A DNA stretch of 44,017 bases, taken from assembly GCF_000613245.1 (NCBI RefSeq), contig NZ_HG964936.1, positions 1,769,733-1,813,749 of the forward strand, in the 5' to 3' direction. This DNA is from Mycobacterium asiaticum DSM 44297 (GTDB lineage: Bacteria > Actinomycetota > Actinomycetes > Mycobacteriales > Mycobacteriaceae). Positions 15,835 through 23,639 of this stretch are shown piece after piece. The notes below the pieces were generated by a model, which saw only the letters and a list, made by a program, of their open reading frames with translations, was not told the DNA's origin and did not search any database. Position 1 is the first letter of the stretch; each line of letters starts with the position of its first letter. A program made the translations under genes and the position numbers.

Positions 15835-16779
15835 ATGGTCTTCGAGACGCATATCGCCTCACGGAAGGTCGAGATGCAAAGATTAGGGCCCCGATTGGTG
15901 GCCGCCATCGGACGTCAAGAGTGGCTGGATCGTCCCAGCTATCGGCTGGAACATGTGCTCACCCTGCTGTTGAACGGGTTGGGCGGGGCGCGTGACCGCG
16001 TGACGAACGCACTCAACGGCGTCTGGCTGGGACACCCCGTGCATCCGCCGCTGGCGTCGCTGGCCAGCGGAGCCCTCGGCACGACGGTCGCACTCGATGC
16101 GCTGAACACGCTGCCGGTGCGGCGATCCGCCAACAGCGACGACACGACGCGGCTGGCCACCTACGCCCTGGGCGTGGGGATTGCCGCCAGCCTCGGCTCG
16201 GCCGTCACCGGAGTGTCGGATTGGCAGCACACCCACCGGCAGGAACGCCGGGTCGGAATGGTGCATGGTGCGGTCAATTCCGTCGCCACCTTGCTCTACC
16301 TGCAGTCCTGGCGCGACCGTCGCCGCGGACGCCGGGGCCGGGGCGTGGCCCTGAGCGGCATCGGCTATGCCATCACTGCCGCAGGCAGCTACCTGGGCGG
16401 CGCCTTGGTATTCGGCTCCGGGGTCGGCGTCGACCGATCCGGCGAGCGGTTAACCACCCCGGCGTGGACGCCCGTGCTGCCCGCCAGCGCACTCAACGGT
16501 AAGCCGGTGCGGGTGGAAGTGGACGGTGTCGGACTCGTTGTCTGTCAGAGCGGTCCCGGTGAGGTATCGGCGTTCGGCGAGTTCTGTCCGCACTTGGCGG
16601 CGCCGATGGCTGACGGCTGGGTGGATCGCGGCCGGATCGTATGTCCTTGGCACGGATCACGATTCGCGCTGGACAACGGTGAGGTATTGCGCGGTCCTTC
16701 GGCCAGTCCGCTGCCGCGTTATGAGGCCCGGCTGGTGGACGGAGTGATCGAGGTGCGTGGAGAGGAAGTAGCCAAATGA
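15835..16779 (+). CDS. DUF2231 membrane domain fused to a Rieske [2Fe-2S] domain
   Basis: A 314-residue protein with two parts. Residues 60-200 are the DUF2231 membrane domain (LGHPVHPPLASLASGALG, then several helices up to YLGGALVFG). Residues 210-310 form a Rieske domain with ligands C251 and H253 (FCPHLAAP) and C270 and H273 (CPWHGSRF). The Rieske domain is predicted to be tethered at the membrane and could pass electrons to a partner. The start ATG follows a purine run GGGGG by 3 bases. Its stop overlaps the hemerythrin gene start (ATGA), so the two proteins probably work together. Divergent from the dioxygenase operon. Confidence 0.85.
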   Translation: MVFETHIASRKVEMQRLGPRLVAAIGRQEWLDRPSYRLEHVLTLLLNGLGGARDRVTNALNGVWLGHPVHPPLASLASGALGTTVALDALNTLPVRRSANSDDTTRLATYALGVGIAASLGSAVTGVSDWQHTHRQERRVGMVHGAVNSVATLLYLQSWRDRRRGRRGRGVALSGIGYAITAAGSYLGGALVFGSGVGVDRSGERLTTPAWTPVLPASALNGKPVRVEVDGVGLVVCQSGPGEVSAFGEFCPHLAAPMADGWVDRGRIVCPWHGSRFALDNGEVLRGPSASPLPRYEARLVDGVIEVRGEEVAK

Positions 16780-17261
16780 ACGCCTACGACGTGCTCAAGG
16801 AGCATCACGTGGTACTCAAGGGACTCGGCCGCAAGGTCAGCGAGGCACCCGTGAACAGCCAGGAGCGGCACGAGTTCTTCGACGAGATGCTGCTGGAGCT
16901 CGATATCCACTTCCGCATCGAGGACGACCTGTACTACCCGGCGCTTGCGGCCGCGAGCGAACTGATCGCGATCGCCCATGCCGAGCATCGCCAGGTGGTC
17001 GACCAGCTCGGGGTGCTGCTGCGCACGCCGCAGAGCGCGCCCGGCTATGAGGACGAGTGGAACACCTTCAAGACAGTGCTCGAGGCCCACGCCGACGAAG
17101 AAGAGCGAGACATGATTCCCGCTCCGCCGCCGGTCGAGCTGTCCGAGGCCGAACTAGAAGAGCTCGGCGAAAAGATGGCGGCCCGGATCGAGCAGCTGCG
17201 GGCTTCGAGCCTGCACCGGCTGCGTACCCGAGGCAAGACGGCGCTGCTGAAGGCGATTTAG
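16776..17261 (+). CDS. hemerythrin-like (HHE) protein, Rv2633c counterpart
   Basis: A 161-residue protein with the four-helix HHE pattern: H10/H11 in LKEHHVVL, H45 and E49 in HFRIEDDLYYPAL, H68/H71 in AHAEHRQV, and H105 with E109 in HADEEERDMIPA. Together these can bind a di-iron centre. The M. tuberculosis homologue Rv2633c has been described as a hemerythrin-like protein with catalase activity, as I recall. The gene overlaps the DUF2231-Rieske gene by 4 bases and converges with the methyltransferase gene with a 4-base overlap. Confidence 0.85.
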   Translation: MNAYDVLKEHHVVLKGLGRKVSEAPVNSQERHEFFDEMLLELDIHFRIEDDLYYPALAAASELIAIAHAEHRQVVDQLGVLLRTPQSAPGYEDEWNTFKTVLEAHADEEERDMIPAPPPVELSEAELEELGEKMAARIEQLRASSLHRLRTRGKTALLKAI

Positions 17262-18046
17262 CCGCGCTGGCGGCGGCCGATTCCGGCCATCATGATCGGC
17301 GTGTAGACACGGATGTCCTCGCCGAAACGTGCGGCCGTCGCGTCGGCCTCCGCACGCGAGATCAACCCGGCATCCACGACGGCGCCGCGCAGGCTTTCGA
17401 ACGAGAGCCGGAAGAAGTCGAATCCCTTCGCGTGCGAGTCGATCACGCGAGCGCGGCCCTCGCCGCGCACCTCACGCAATCCGGCGGCTGCCATATCGGC
17501 GACGACCCGGCGGCCGTAGTGCGGTTCGAAACCGGCCTGCTGCATGAACGACAGCACCGCCCCGGTCACCCGGTCCAGCTCCGGGTCGAGACCCTCGAAG
17601 CCGAACGCCGTCCAATCGAAGTCCTCGATGACCATCCAGCCGCCGGGACGCAGGGCCGCGGCCAGTCGTTGCAGGATCTGGCGGCGATCGGGTAAGTGCT
17701 CGAGTACCAGGCGGGCGTGGATCAGGTCGAACTCACCCTGACCGAGCTCGTCGGTCCGGATGTCCATCTGGCGGACCTCGATGGAGTCGCTAGCCAGGGA
17801 ATCGATGAAGCGGGTATCAATGTCCACCGCGACCACCGTGGCGCCGCTGTCCGCCATCCATTTCACCAACGAGCCGCCGCCGGCGCCCACTTCCATGCAG
17901 CGCCAAGCGTTTTGCGGATCGGCGGGACGTCCGAGACCCAGTTCGGTGAGCAGCGCCTGAGTGCCCGGATCCCACAGGCTCTCCATGGCGCTCAACCGGC
18001 TGCGTTCTGCTGCGAAGCCCTGGTCGTACACGTAGTCGCTGGGCAT
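17258..18046 (-). CDS. class I SAM-dependent methyltransferase
   Basis: A 262-residue methyltransferase. SAM motif I is CMEVGAGGGSLVKWM, followed by the acidic end of strand 2 (VVAVDIDTRF), the motif DLIHARLVLEHLPDR and post-motif ALRPGGWMVIEDFDW. The family methylates small molecules; the substrate cannot be told. The start ATG 18046 is 7 bases after a TAACCT -10 box. It is divergent from pcaH with only 51 bases between the starts. Confidence 0.85.
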   Translation of the reverse strand: MPSDYVYDQGFAAERSRLSAMESLWDPGTQALLTELGLGRPADPQNAWRCMEVGAGGGSLVKWMADSGATVVAVDIDTRFIDSLASDSIEVRQMDIRTDELGQGEFDLIHARLVLEHLPDRRQILQRLAAALRPGGWMVIEDFDWTAFGFEGLDPELDRVTGAVLSFMQQAGFEPHYGRRVVADMAAAGLREVRGEGRARVIDSHAKGFDFFRLSFESLRGAVVDAGLISRAEADATAARFGEDIRVYTPIMMAGIGRRQRG

Positions 18047-18053
18047 GCCGTCC

Positions 18054-18059
18054 AGGTTA
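18054..18059 (-). promoter_or_regulatory. -10 box (TAACCT) of a leaderless transcript
   Basis: TAACCT on the - strand is 7 bases before the methyltransferase ATG at 18046, with no ribosome site between. Confidence 0.5.
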
Positions 18060-18083
18060 GGCGCGGGTTCGCGATGGCACGAG

Positions 18084-18089
18084 TAGCCT
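18084..18089 (+). promoter_or_regulatory. -10 box (TAGCCT) of the pcaHGB transcript
   Basis: TAGCCT ends 8 bases before GTG 18098. This favours that GTG over the in-frame ATG at 18074 as a leaderless start, since the ATG would lie upstream of the likely transcript start. Confidence 0.4.
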
Positions 18090-18097
18090 CACGGTTC

Positions 18098-18871
18098 GTG
18101 GAGGTCGCACCGCAGCGCATCGCGTCGCAAGGCGAGATCACGGCCGAGATGAACGCAATTGCGGCGGACTATTCAGCCGGTGGGGCACCGGCCCAACCTC
18201 TGCTGGATTACCCGCCCTACCGCAGCAGCGCGTTGCGCCACCCGAAAAACCCGCGGATCATCGTCGACCCAGACGAGCTGGAACTCTCGGCCCCCTGCTT
18301 CGGCCGCCATGACGTCGACCCGCTGGACGCCGATCTCACCGCCGGACATCCGGGCGAGCCGATCGGCGAGCGGATCATCGTGACCGGCCGGGTCGTCGAC
18401 GGATCGGGCCGGCCGGTGGCCGGACAATTGGTCGAGATCTGGCAGGCCAACGCCAGCGGCCGCTATCACCACCACGGCGATCAGCACCCGGCTCCGCTCG
18501 ATCCGAACTTCACCGGCGCGGGCAGGTGCCTGACCGCCCCCGACGGACGCTACCGATTCACCACCATAAAGCCCGGCCCCTACCCATGGCGCAATCACCG
18601 TAACGCCTGGCGCCCCGCACACATTCACTTCTCGTTGTTCGGCACCGCATTCTGCCAACGGCTGGTGACCCAGATGTACTTTCCCGGCGACCCGCTGTTC
18701 GGCTTGGACCCGATCTTCAACTCGATCGTCGATCCCGTTGCGCGTCAACAACTTATTGCCGATTACGACCACGAGGTCACCGAGCCGGAGTTCGCCACCG
18801 GTTACCGGTGGGATATCGTGCTGTCGGGCCCGGCACGGACCTGGACGGAAAACGGCGATGCCCAGTCCTGA
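18098..18871 (+). CDS. pcaH: protocatechuate 3,4-dioxygenase, beta subunit
   Basis: A 257-residue intradiol dioxygenase. The Fe(III) ligands are Y123 (SGRYHHH), Y162 (GPYPWRNH), H175 and H177 (RPAHIHFS). The spacing 39-13-2 equals that of the Pseudomonas enzyme (Y408, Y447, H460, H462). LDYPPYRSS near residue 37 marks the family N-terminus. The enzyme opens protocatechuate between its hydroxyls to 3-carboxy-cis,cis-muconate. An in-frame ATG at 18074 would add 8 residues. The stop overlaps the pcaG start by 14 bases. Confidence 0.93.
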   Translation: MEVAPQRIASQGEITAEMNAIAADYSAGGAPAQPLLDYPPYRSSALRHPKNPRIIVDPDELELSAPCFGRHDVDPLDADLTAGHPGEPIGERIIVTGRVVDGSGRPVAGQLVEIWQANASGRYHHHGDQHPAPLDPNFTGAGRCLTAPDGRYRFTTIKPGPYPWRNHRNAWRPAHIHFSLFGTAFCQRLVTQMYFPGDPLFGLDPIFNSIVDPVARQQLIADYDHEVTEPEFATGYRWDIVLSGPARTWTENGDAQS

Positions 18872-19433
18872 ATTGGTCTGCACACCAGCGCAAACGGTGG
18901 GGCCGTTCTTCGGCCTGGGTCTGCCGTTCCCCGGCGACAGCGCACTGGTCGGCGCCAATGACTGTGGCGCGGTCGAGTTGCACGGAGCCGTCTATGACGG
19001 CGCCGGCGTCACGGTCCCGGACGCGCTCGTAGAGATCTGGCAACCCGACACCGCCGGCCGAATTCCGCGTGCGCCCGGATCGTTGCGTCGCGACGGCCGG
19101 ACCTTCACGGGCTGGGGGAGGGCCGCGACCGACACCGACGGGCACTACCGCATCAGCACGGTGCCTCCCGGGCCAGTGAACCCCGGACGGCCAGCGTATT
19201 TCGCGGTGACCGTTTTCGCGCGCGGGCTGTTGCAGGGTCTGTTCACCCGCGCTTACCTGCCGGGCGGAGACATCGGTGCGGATCCGCTGCTGTCGACCCT
19301 CGATCCCAGCCGGCGCGACACCCTGTTGTGTAGCGCCGAAAGTGATTCCGGCCGAACGCGATACCGGTTCGACATTCACCTGCAGGGCCCGGACGAGACC
19401 GTCTTTCTGGCGTACCGGGACGGTCGCCGATGA
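18858..19433 (+). CDS. pcaG: protocatechuate 3,4-dioxygenase, alpha subunit
   Basis: A 191-residue partner subunit. It starts near TPAQTVGPFFGLGLPF (family N-terminal loop), has LVEIWQPDTAGRI, the DGHYRISTVPPGPV turn and FDIHLQGPDETVF at the end. It lacks the His pair that binds iron, as expected for the alpha subunit, and contributes to the substrate pocket. It overlaps pcaH by 14 bases and pcaB by 4 (ATGA), so the three are one operon. Confidence 0.92.
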   Translation: MPSPELVCTPAQTVGPFFGLGLPFPGDSALVGANDCGAVELHGAVYDGAGVTVPDALVEIWQPDTAGRIPRAPGSLRRDGRTFTGWGRAATDTDGHYRISTVPPGPVNPGRPAYFAVTVFARGLLQGLFTRAYLPGGDIGADPLLSTLDPSRRDTLLCSAESDSGRTRYRFDIHLQGPDETVFLAYRDGRR

Positions 19434-20656
19434 CCAACCTGCTGTGGCCAGGAGACCAGCGAGCCGGCGCGCTCATGACGGACCGGGCGCTGCTGGCTTC
19501 GATGGTGGCGGTGGAATCGGCGTGGCTGGCGGCTCTTTCCCGGGCCGGACTGGCGCCGGTCGAGCTGTCCGACACCGCGCTGCACCGCCTCGTGGACGCA
19601 CGCGACTGCGACATGGTTGCCACCGCTGCCGAAGACGGCGGCAATCCCGTCATCGCCCTGGTCGCACTGTTGCGACAGCGTGCGACGCCGGCCGCCGCGC
19701 CGTGGATTCACCGGGGACTGACCAGTCAGGACGTCGTGGACACCGGCCTGCTGCTGGCGGTGCAGGCTGTTGTCAAGCAGGTGAAAATCCAGCTTGCTGA
19801 CCAGATTTCAGAACTGTCGCGGCTGGCCGTCCAGCATGGTGGGACGGCGATGGTGGCCCGCACCCTGACCCAGCACGCGGCGCCCACGACGTTCGGCGCC
19901 AAAGCCGCGCGCTGGCTCGACGGTGTGGCCGACGCCTATCGGCGGTTGGCGAGGCTGAGCATCCCCGCTCAGTTCGGCGGCGCCGTCGGGACGTGGTCGG
20001 CCACCGTCGAACTGGCGACGCTGCGCACCGACGCCGCCGAGCCGGTGGCGGTGGCCGCGCGGCTGGCACAAGATGCGGCAACAACTTTGGGGCTCGACCA
20101 TCGCCGGCCATGGCACACCACCCGGACGCCGATCACCGCGGCCGCCGACGCGTTGGTCGGTTGCTCCGACTGCTGGGGCCGCATCGCCGCCGATGTGCTG
20201 ACCCTGACCCGCCCGGAGATCGCCGAACTGCGCGAACCGGTCAGCGGCCAGCGCGGTGGGTCATCCGCCATGCCCCACAAGCGCAACCCTGTGCTGTCCG
20301 TCCTGATCCGGCGGGCGGCCATCACGGCGCCACCGCTGGCGGCCACGCTGCACACTGCCGCCGCGCTCGCCACCGATGAAAGACCCGACGGCGCATGGCA
20401 TGCCGAATGGGACACGTTGCGCACCCTGGCACGGCGCGCTGTCGTCGCGGGCTCGCAATGCACCGAACTGCTCGCCGGGCTGGAGGTGGACGCGGCGAAC
20501 ATGCGACGAAATCTCGACGCTACCGACGTGCTGGGGGAGCAACGCGCGATTGCCGAGCTGGCGGGTCGCCCCCCGTCGCCGACCTTCCTGGGCGCGGTCG
20601 ACCACTTGATCGACGCCAGCGTGCGTGACGCGCAGCGGCTGCTCGACGGGGTGTGA
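19430..20656 (+). CDS. pcaB: 3-carboxy-cis,cis-muconate cycloisomerase
   Basis: A 408-residue member of the fumarase/aspartase superfamily with its signature GSSAMPHKRNP at residues 277-287 and conserved HRGLTSQDVVDTG near 95-105. The enzyme closes 3-carboxy-cis,cis-muconate to 4-carboxymuconolactone, the step after PcaHG. It is slightly shorter than typical PcaB (about 450). The stop lies in a tandem repeat of an 11-base unit (20649-20670). The later genes pcaC, pcaD or fused pcaL, pcaI, pcaJ and pcaF do not follow. Confidence 0.9.
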   Translation: MTNLLWPGDQRAGALMTDRALLASMVAVESAWLAALSRAGLAPVELSDTALHRLVDARDCDMVATAAEDGGNPVIALVALLRQRATPAAAPWIHRGLTSQDVVDTGLLLAVQAVVKQVKIQLADQISELSRLAVQHGGTAMVARTLTQHAAPTTFGAKAARWLDGVADAYRRLARLSIPAQFGGAVGTWSATVELATLRTDAAEPVAVAARLAQDAATTLGLDHRRPWHTTRTPITAAADALVGCSDCWGRIAADVLTLTRPEIAELREPVSGQRGGSSAMPHKRNPVLSVLIRRAAITAPPLAATLHTAAALATDERPDGAWHAEWDTLRTLARRAVVAGSQCTELLAGLEVDAANMRRNLDATDVLGEQRAIAELAGRPPSPTFLGAVDHLIDASVRDAQRLLDGV

Positions 20657-20740
20657 GCTGGGTGTGAGCTGGGCGATAGTGCGCCTGGGAAAGTGATCAG
20701 GATCGACTCGCGCACACCCGAAATCCGGATTGCGGGGTGT

Positions 20741-20746
20741 TAGCGT
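20741..20746 (+). promoter_or_regulatory. -10 box (TAGCGT) of a leaderless transcript
   Basis: TAGCGT ends 7 bases before ATG 20754. No ribosome site is present. Confidence 0.5.
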
Positions 20747-20753
20747 CGGAAAT

Positions 20754-21989
20754 ATGACAGCACCCGCCAAAGACGGCGAGCGGCGACGGCGGCGAACGGC
20801 TCGCCGGGTCCTTCCGGCCCCCGTGGTCGACACGATGAGCAGCACGGTACGGCCATTCGCGCGCACCGGCCGCTATTTCGCCCGGTCCTGGCGCGACTAC
20901 CGTGACGACCACACCGATGAGCTGCCGATCGCACGGCCCACACTGTCGTTGGCCGCGCAGGCATTTCGGGATGAGGTGGTGTTGGCCGGCCTGTTGATGC
21001 GCCGTCCAATCAGTGAGCCGCAGGTGTTTCAGCGCATCAATGACGAGGTGGTCGCGGCGCTCGACTTCTACGGCAGTCAGGGATGGTTGGAGGATCCCGA
21101 AGCCTTCTTCGCGCCACCGCCGCCGCTGTCGGAAGTGAAAATTCGCTACGTCAACGGTCTACGCCGGACCTATCAGCGGCTCACATTCGAAAGCGGGTAC
21201 CGTCCGCATCCGGACGAACCGGGCGCCGAGCGGTGGCTCGGGTATACCGCGATGTGCACGGCGCACGCCCTAATGCTGCGGCACCCGGAACCGCGGCCCT
21301 GGCTGATCTGCGTGCACGGCACCGAAATGGGCAGAGCTGCAATTGATCTCAGGATCTTCCGGGCGTGGAAGTTGCATGAAGAGCTGGGCCTGAACGTGGT
21401 GCTGCCCGTGCTGCCGATGCACGGCCCGCGAGCGCGCGACCTACCCAAAGGAGCGGTGTTCCCCGGCGAGGACATCCTCGACGACGTCCACGCGACCGCC
21501 CAGGCGGTGTGGGACATCCGGCGGTTGCTGTCCTGGATCCGGGCGCAGGAACCGGACTCGGCGATCGGGCTGAACGGCATGTCGCTAGGCGGCTACATCG
21601 CCGCCTTGGTCGCCAGCCTCGAAAGTGGCTTGACCTGCGCAATTCTCGGCGTCCCCGCCGCGAACCTGGTCGACCTGCTGGGGCGGCACTCCGGCCTGCG
21701 CCGCGGTGACCCGCGTCGGGAAACGGTGGCGTTGGCCGAGCCCATCGGGCGGATGCTGTCGCCGCTGTCGCTGCGGCCCCAAGTGCCCATGCGGGGCCGT
21801 TTCGTCTACGCCGGCATCGCCGACCAGGTGGTGCACCCCCGCGAACAGGTGAGCCGACTGTGGGAGCACTGGGGCAGACCGCGGATCATCTGGTACCGCG
21901 GCGGCCATGCCGGATTCATCCGGTCCCGGCCGGTCCAGCGGTTCATCCGGGATTCGCTGGTTCAGTCGGGTTTGGTGACCTCCGGCTGA
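20754..21989 (+). CDS. alpha/beta hydrolase-fold protein
   Basis: A 411-residue protein with a long basic N-terminal part (residues 1-180). An alpha/beta hydrolase domain follows: ICVHGTEMG strand and loop, nucleophile S277 in GMSLGG, D357 in GIADQVVHP and H385 in RGGHAGF, a complete triad. There is no signal peptide. I chose ATG 20754 from the -10 spacing; an upstream in-frame GTG would add 8 residues. Length and position make it a possible counterpart of M. tuberculosis Rv2627c, a DosR-regulon gene, but I see no DosR box upstream and cannot confirm the match. Confidence 0.75.
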   Translation: MTAPAKDGERRRRRTARRVLPAPVVDTMSSTVRPFARTGRYFARSWRDYRDDHTDELPIARPTLSLAAQAFRDEVVLAGLLMRRPISEPQVFQRINDEVVAALDFYGSQGWLEDPEAFFAPPPPLSEVKIRYVNGLRRTYQRLTFESGYRPHPDEPGAERWLGYTAMCTAHALMLRHPEPRPWLICVHGTEMGRAAIDLRIFRAWKLHEELGLNVVLPVLPMHGPRARDLPKGAVFPGEDILDDVHATAQAVWDIRRLLSWIRAQEPDSAIGLNGMSLGGYIAALVASLESGLTCAILGVPAANLVDLLGRHSGLRRGDPRRETVALAEPIGRMLSPLSLRPQVPMRGRFVYAGIADQVVHPREQVSRLWEHWGRPRIIWYRGGHAGFIRSRPVQRFIRDSLVQSGLVTSG

Positions 21990-21991
21990 GA

Positions 21992-22804
21992 TCAGGGCTT
22001 GCGCGCGATGATCGCCACGGCGGTGAGCCGGTCGCGATGGCGGCGAAAAGTGCTGCGCATCATCAGCACTCGCTTACGTGCGTCGGGTTGCGTCAGTACG
22101 TTCTTGCCGAATTGCAGCGCACCGAGGAGTCCTTCGTCGGCGAGCACCCGGCGGGGCTGCAGCAGGGCCATCGGTGCGGTGGCCACATGCTCGACGACCA
22201 GTCCGTGCCCGGCCAACAACTGTGACCATTCCGCGACGGTCAGCGGACGGGCGTTGACCTTGATGGCGCGGGCCAACGATTGCCGAACCTCGGAGGTCAC
22301 CTCCTCGGGCAAGTCGTCGGGTGTCAGCGCCAACTCGTGGATCGCGTAGCGGCCCTTGGGACGCAGCACCCGCGCCGCCTCGGCAACGATCGCGTGCTTG
22401 GCGGTATCGCCCTGCATGGTTAGCATCGCCTCGCCGATGACCACGTCGGCGCTGGCTTCAGGCAGTCCGGTGTCGGCCGCGTCGGCGACCTTGACCTCGG
22501 TGTGCACGGGGGACGATTGGCCCGCGACGACGCCGCGCACCAGATTCGCCGCGTCCGGGTCGGCTTCGGCGCCGACGTAGGAGCGCGGGTTGCGTGCGAT
22601 GATCTCAGCGGCCGTCCGGCCCAGACCCGGGGCGAGTTCCACCACGTCGGCGCCGTTGATGCCGGCGCGAGCCAGCAAGGTGCGAGTCAGCTCGACACCC
22701 CCGGGACGCAGCACTCGTTTGCCCAGCCGGGCCAGCAGCCAGTGGCCCGGGACATGCTCGTCGTCGCGGTGGGACAGGGGTAGCGGCTGCTCAATGCCGG
22801 CCAT
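21992..22804 (-). CDS. SAM-dependent methyltransferase (Rv2622 counterpart)
   Basis: A 270-residue class I methyltransferase. Motif I is VVELAPGLGRTAAEI, then VGAEADPDAANLVR (acidic end of strand 2), then ADVVIGEAMLTMQGD and ARVLRPKGRYAIHEL. ATG 22804 follows GGAAGG by 7 bases; a GTG directly before it is in frame too. Position next to the Fe-S-type regulator on the opposite strand matches Rv2622/Rv2621c. The substrate is unknown. Confidence 0.85.
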   Translation of the reverse strand: MAGIEQPLPLSHRDDEHVPGHWLLARLGKRVLRPGGVELTRTLLARAGINGADVVELAPGLGRTAAEIIARNPRSYVGAEADPDAANLVRGVVAGQSSPVHTEVKVADAADTGLPEASADVVIGEAMLTMQGDTAKHAIVAEAARVLRPKGRYAIHELALTPDDLPEEVTSEVRQSLARAIKVNARPLTVAEWSQLLAGHGLVVEHVATAPMALLQPRRVLADEGLLGALQFGKNVLTQPDARKRVLMMRSTFRRHRDRLTAVAIIARKP

Positions 22805-22922
22805 CACAACACCTTCCCAAGCTTATTGACCATCGCGTAAGATTATCGTCCGGACTGCGCCGGTCGTCAGGAGTGTGTGATGCCGCCTCGGCAGTCGTCA
22901 AGGGCGCGCTGAACGCCCGTAG

Positions 22923-22948
22923 TTTTTACAAGAATACTTGTGTAAAGT
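22923..22948 (+). promoter_or_regulatory. operator and -10 box of the 22983 regulator gene
   Basis: A dyad ACAAG-4-CTTGT (22928-22941) lies in an AT-rich stretch, flanked by TTT and TAAA. A TAAAGT -10 box (22943-22948) follows directly. A protein bound to the dyad would block RNA polymerase, so autorepression by the HTH gene downstream is likely. Confidence 0.55.
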
Positions 22949-22982
22949 ACGGCCCGTCCGCTCGCATTCGATCAGGGGTGAC

Positions 22983-23639
22983 ATGACGGCGTCAGACCAG
23001 GAGCAGCCCGGCCGCCGCCGCGCGGTGCTGCGGGTGCTGCGGGCATCGCAGGTGCCGATGAGCATCGTGGCGATCGCGCAGCAGCTCGACGTGCATCCCA
23101 ACACGGTGCGTTTCCACCTCGAAAGCTTGATCGGCGATGGTCAAGTCGAGCGCGTGCAACCGCATCGGCGCGGCCCGGGCCGTCCGCCGCTGATGTTCCG
23201 GGCGGTGCCCCAGATGGACCGCGGCGGCACCCGCCACTATCAGTTGCTTGCCGAGATCCTCGCCAGCGGCCTTGCGGCCGAGCCGGATCCGGCCGCGAAG
23301 GCAATCGCAACCGGGCGAGCCTGGGGCGAGCGCCTTGAGTTCCAGGGCCCGGTGAGCGGGGTGGACGAGTCCATCGACCGGCTGGCCAGCGTGCTCGATG
23401 GGTTGGGCTTCGAACCCGAGCCCCGGGCATCTGGTGGTGGCCGACAGCTCGGTCTGCGGCACTGCCCATTTCTGGAGATGGCCGAGAAACAACCGGGCGT
23501 GGTGTGCCCCATCCACCTGGGCCTCATGCGCGGAGCGTTAGAGAAGTGGGACGCGCCGGTCACGGTCGACCGGCTGGAGGCGTTTGTCGAACCGGGTCTG
23601 TGTCTGGCTCACCTCGCGCCGGTGGCAGCCGCGCCGTGA
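22983..23639 (+). CDS. HTH regulator with Fe-S-type cysteines (SufR-like; Rv2621c counterpart)
   Basis: A 218-residue regulator. The winged HTH is in residues 10-75 (IAQQLDVHPNTVRFHLESL, then GPGRPPLMF as wing). The C-terminal domain has C161 in RHCPFLEMAEK, C175 in VVCPIHLGLMRGAL and C207 in GLCLAHL, i.e. C-x13-C-x31-C, as in SufR-type proteins that sense iron-sulfur clusters. The ATG at 22983 has GGGG upstream. It is followed with a 4-base overlap (GTGA) by a membrane protein gene and then a cupin, which may be its targets. Confidence 0.8.
   Translation: MTASDQEQPGRRRAVLRVLRASQVPMSIVAIAQQLDVHPNTVRFHLESLIGDGQVERVQPHRRGPGRPPLMFRAVPQMDRGGTRHYQLLAEILASGLAAEPDPAAKAIATGRAWGERLEFQGPVSGVDESIDRLASVLDGLGFEPEPRASGGGRQLGLRHCPFLEMAEKQPGVVCPIHLGLMRGALEKWDAPVTVDRLEAFVEPGLCLAHLAPVAAAP

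Noticed and set aside
14411..15886. 491-codon open frame on the + strand across the dioxygenase alpha gene
   Set aside because: It is the mirror of a well-supported gene; its product has no recognisable domain and the frame is open only because of high GC.
17696..18097. Long N-terminal extension of pcaH
   Set aside because: It runs through the divergent methyltransferase gene; PcaH proteins start shortly before the LDYPPYRSS motif.
20657..20753. DosR box for the possible Rv2627c counterpart
   Set aside because: No GGGAC-N-GTCCC type palindrome is present.
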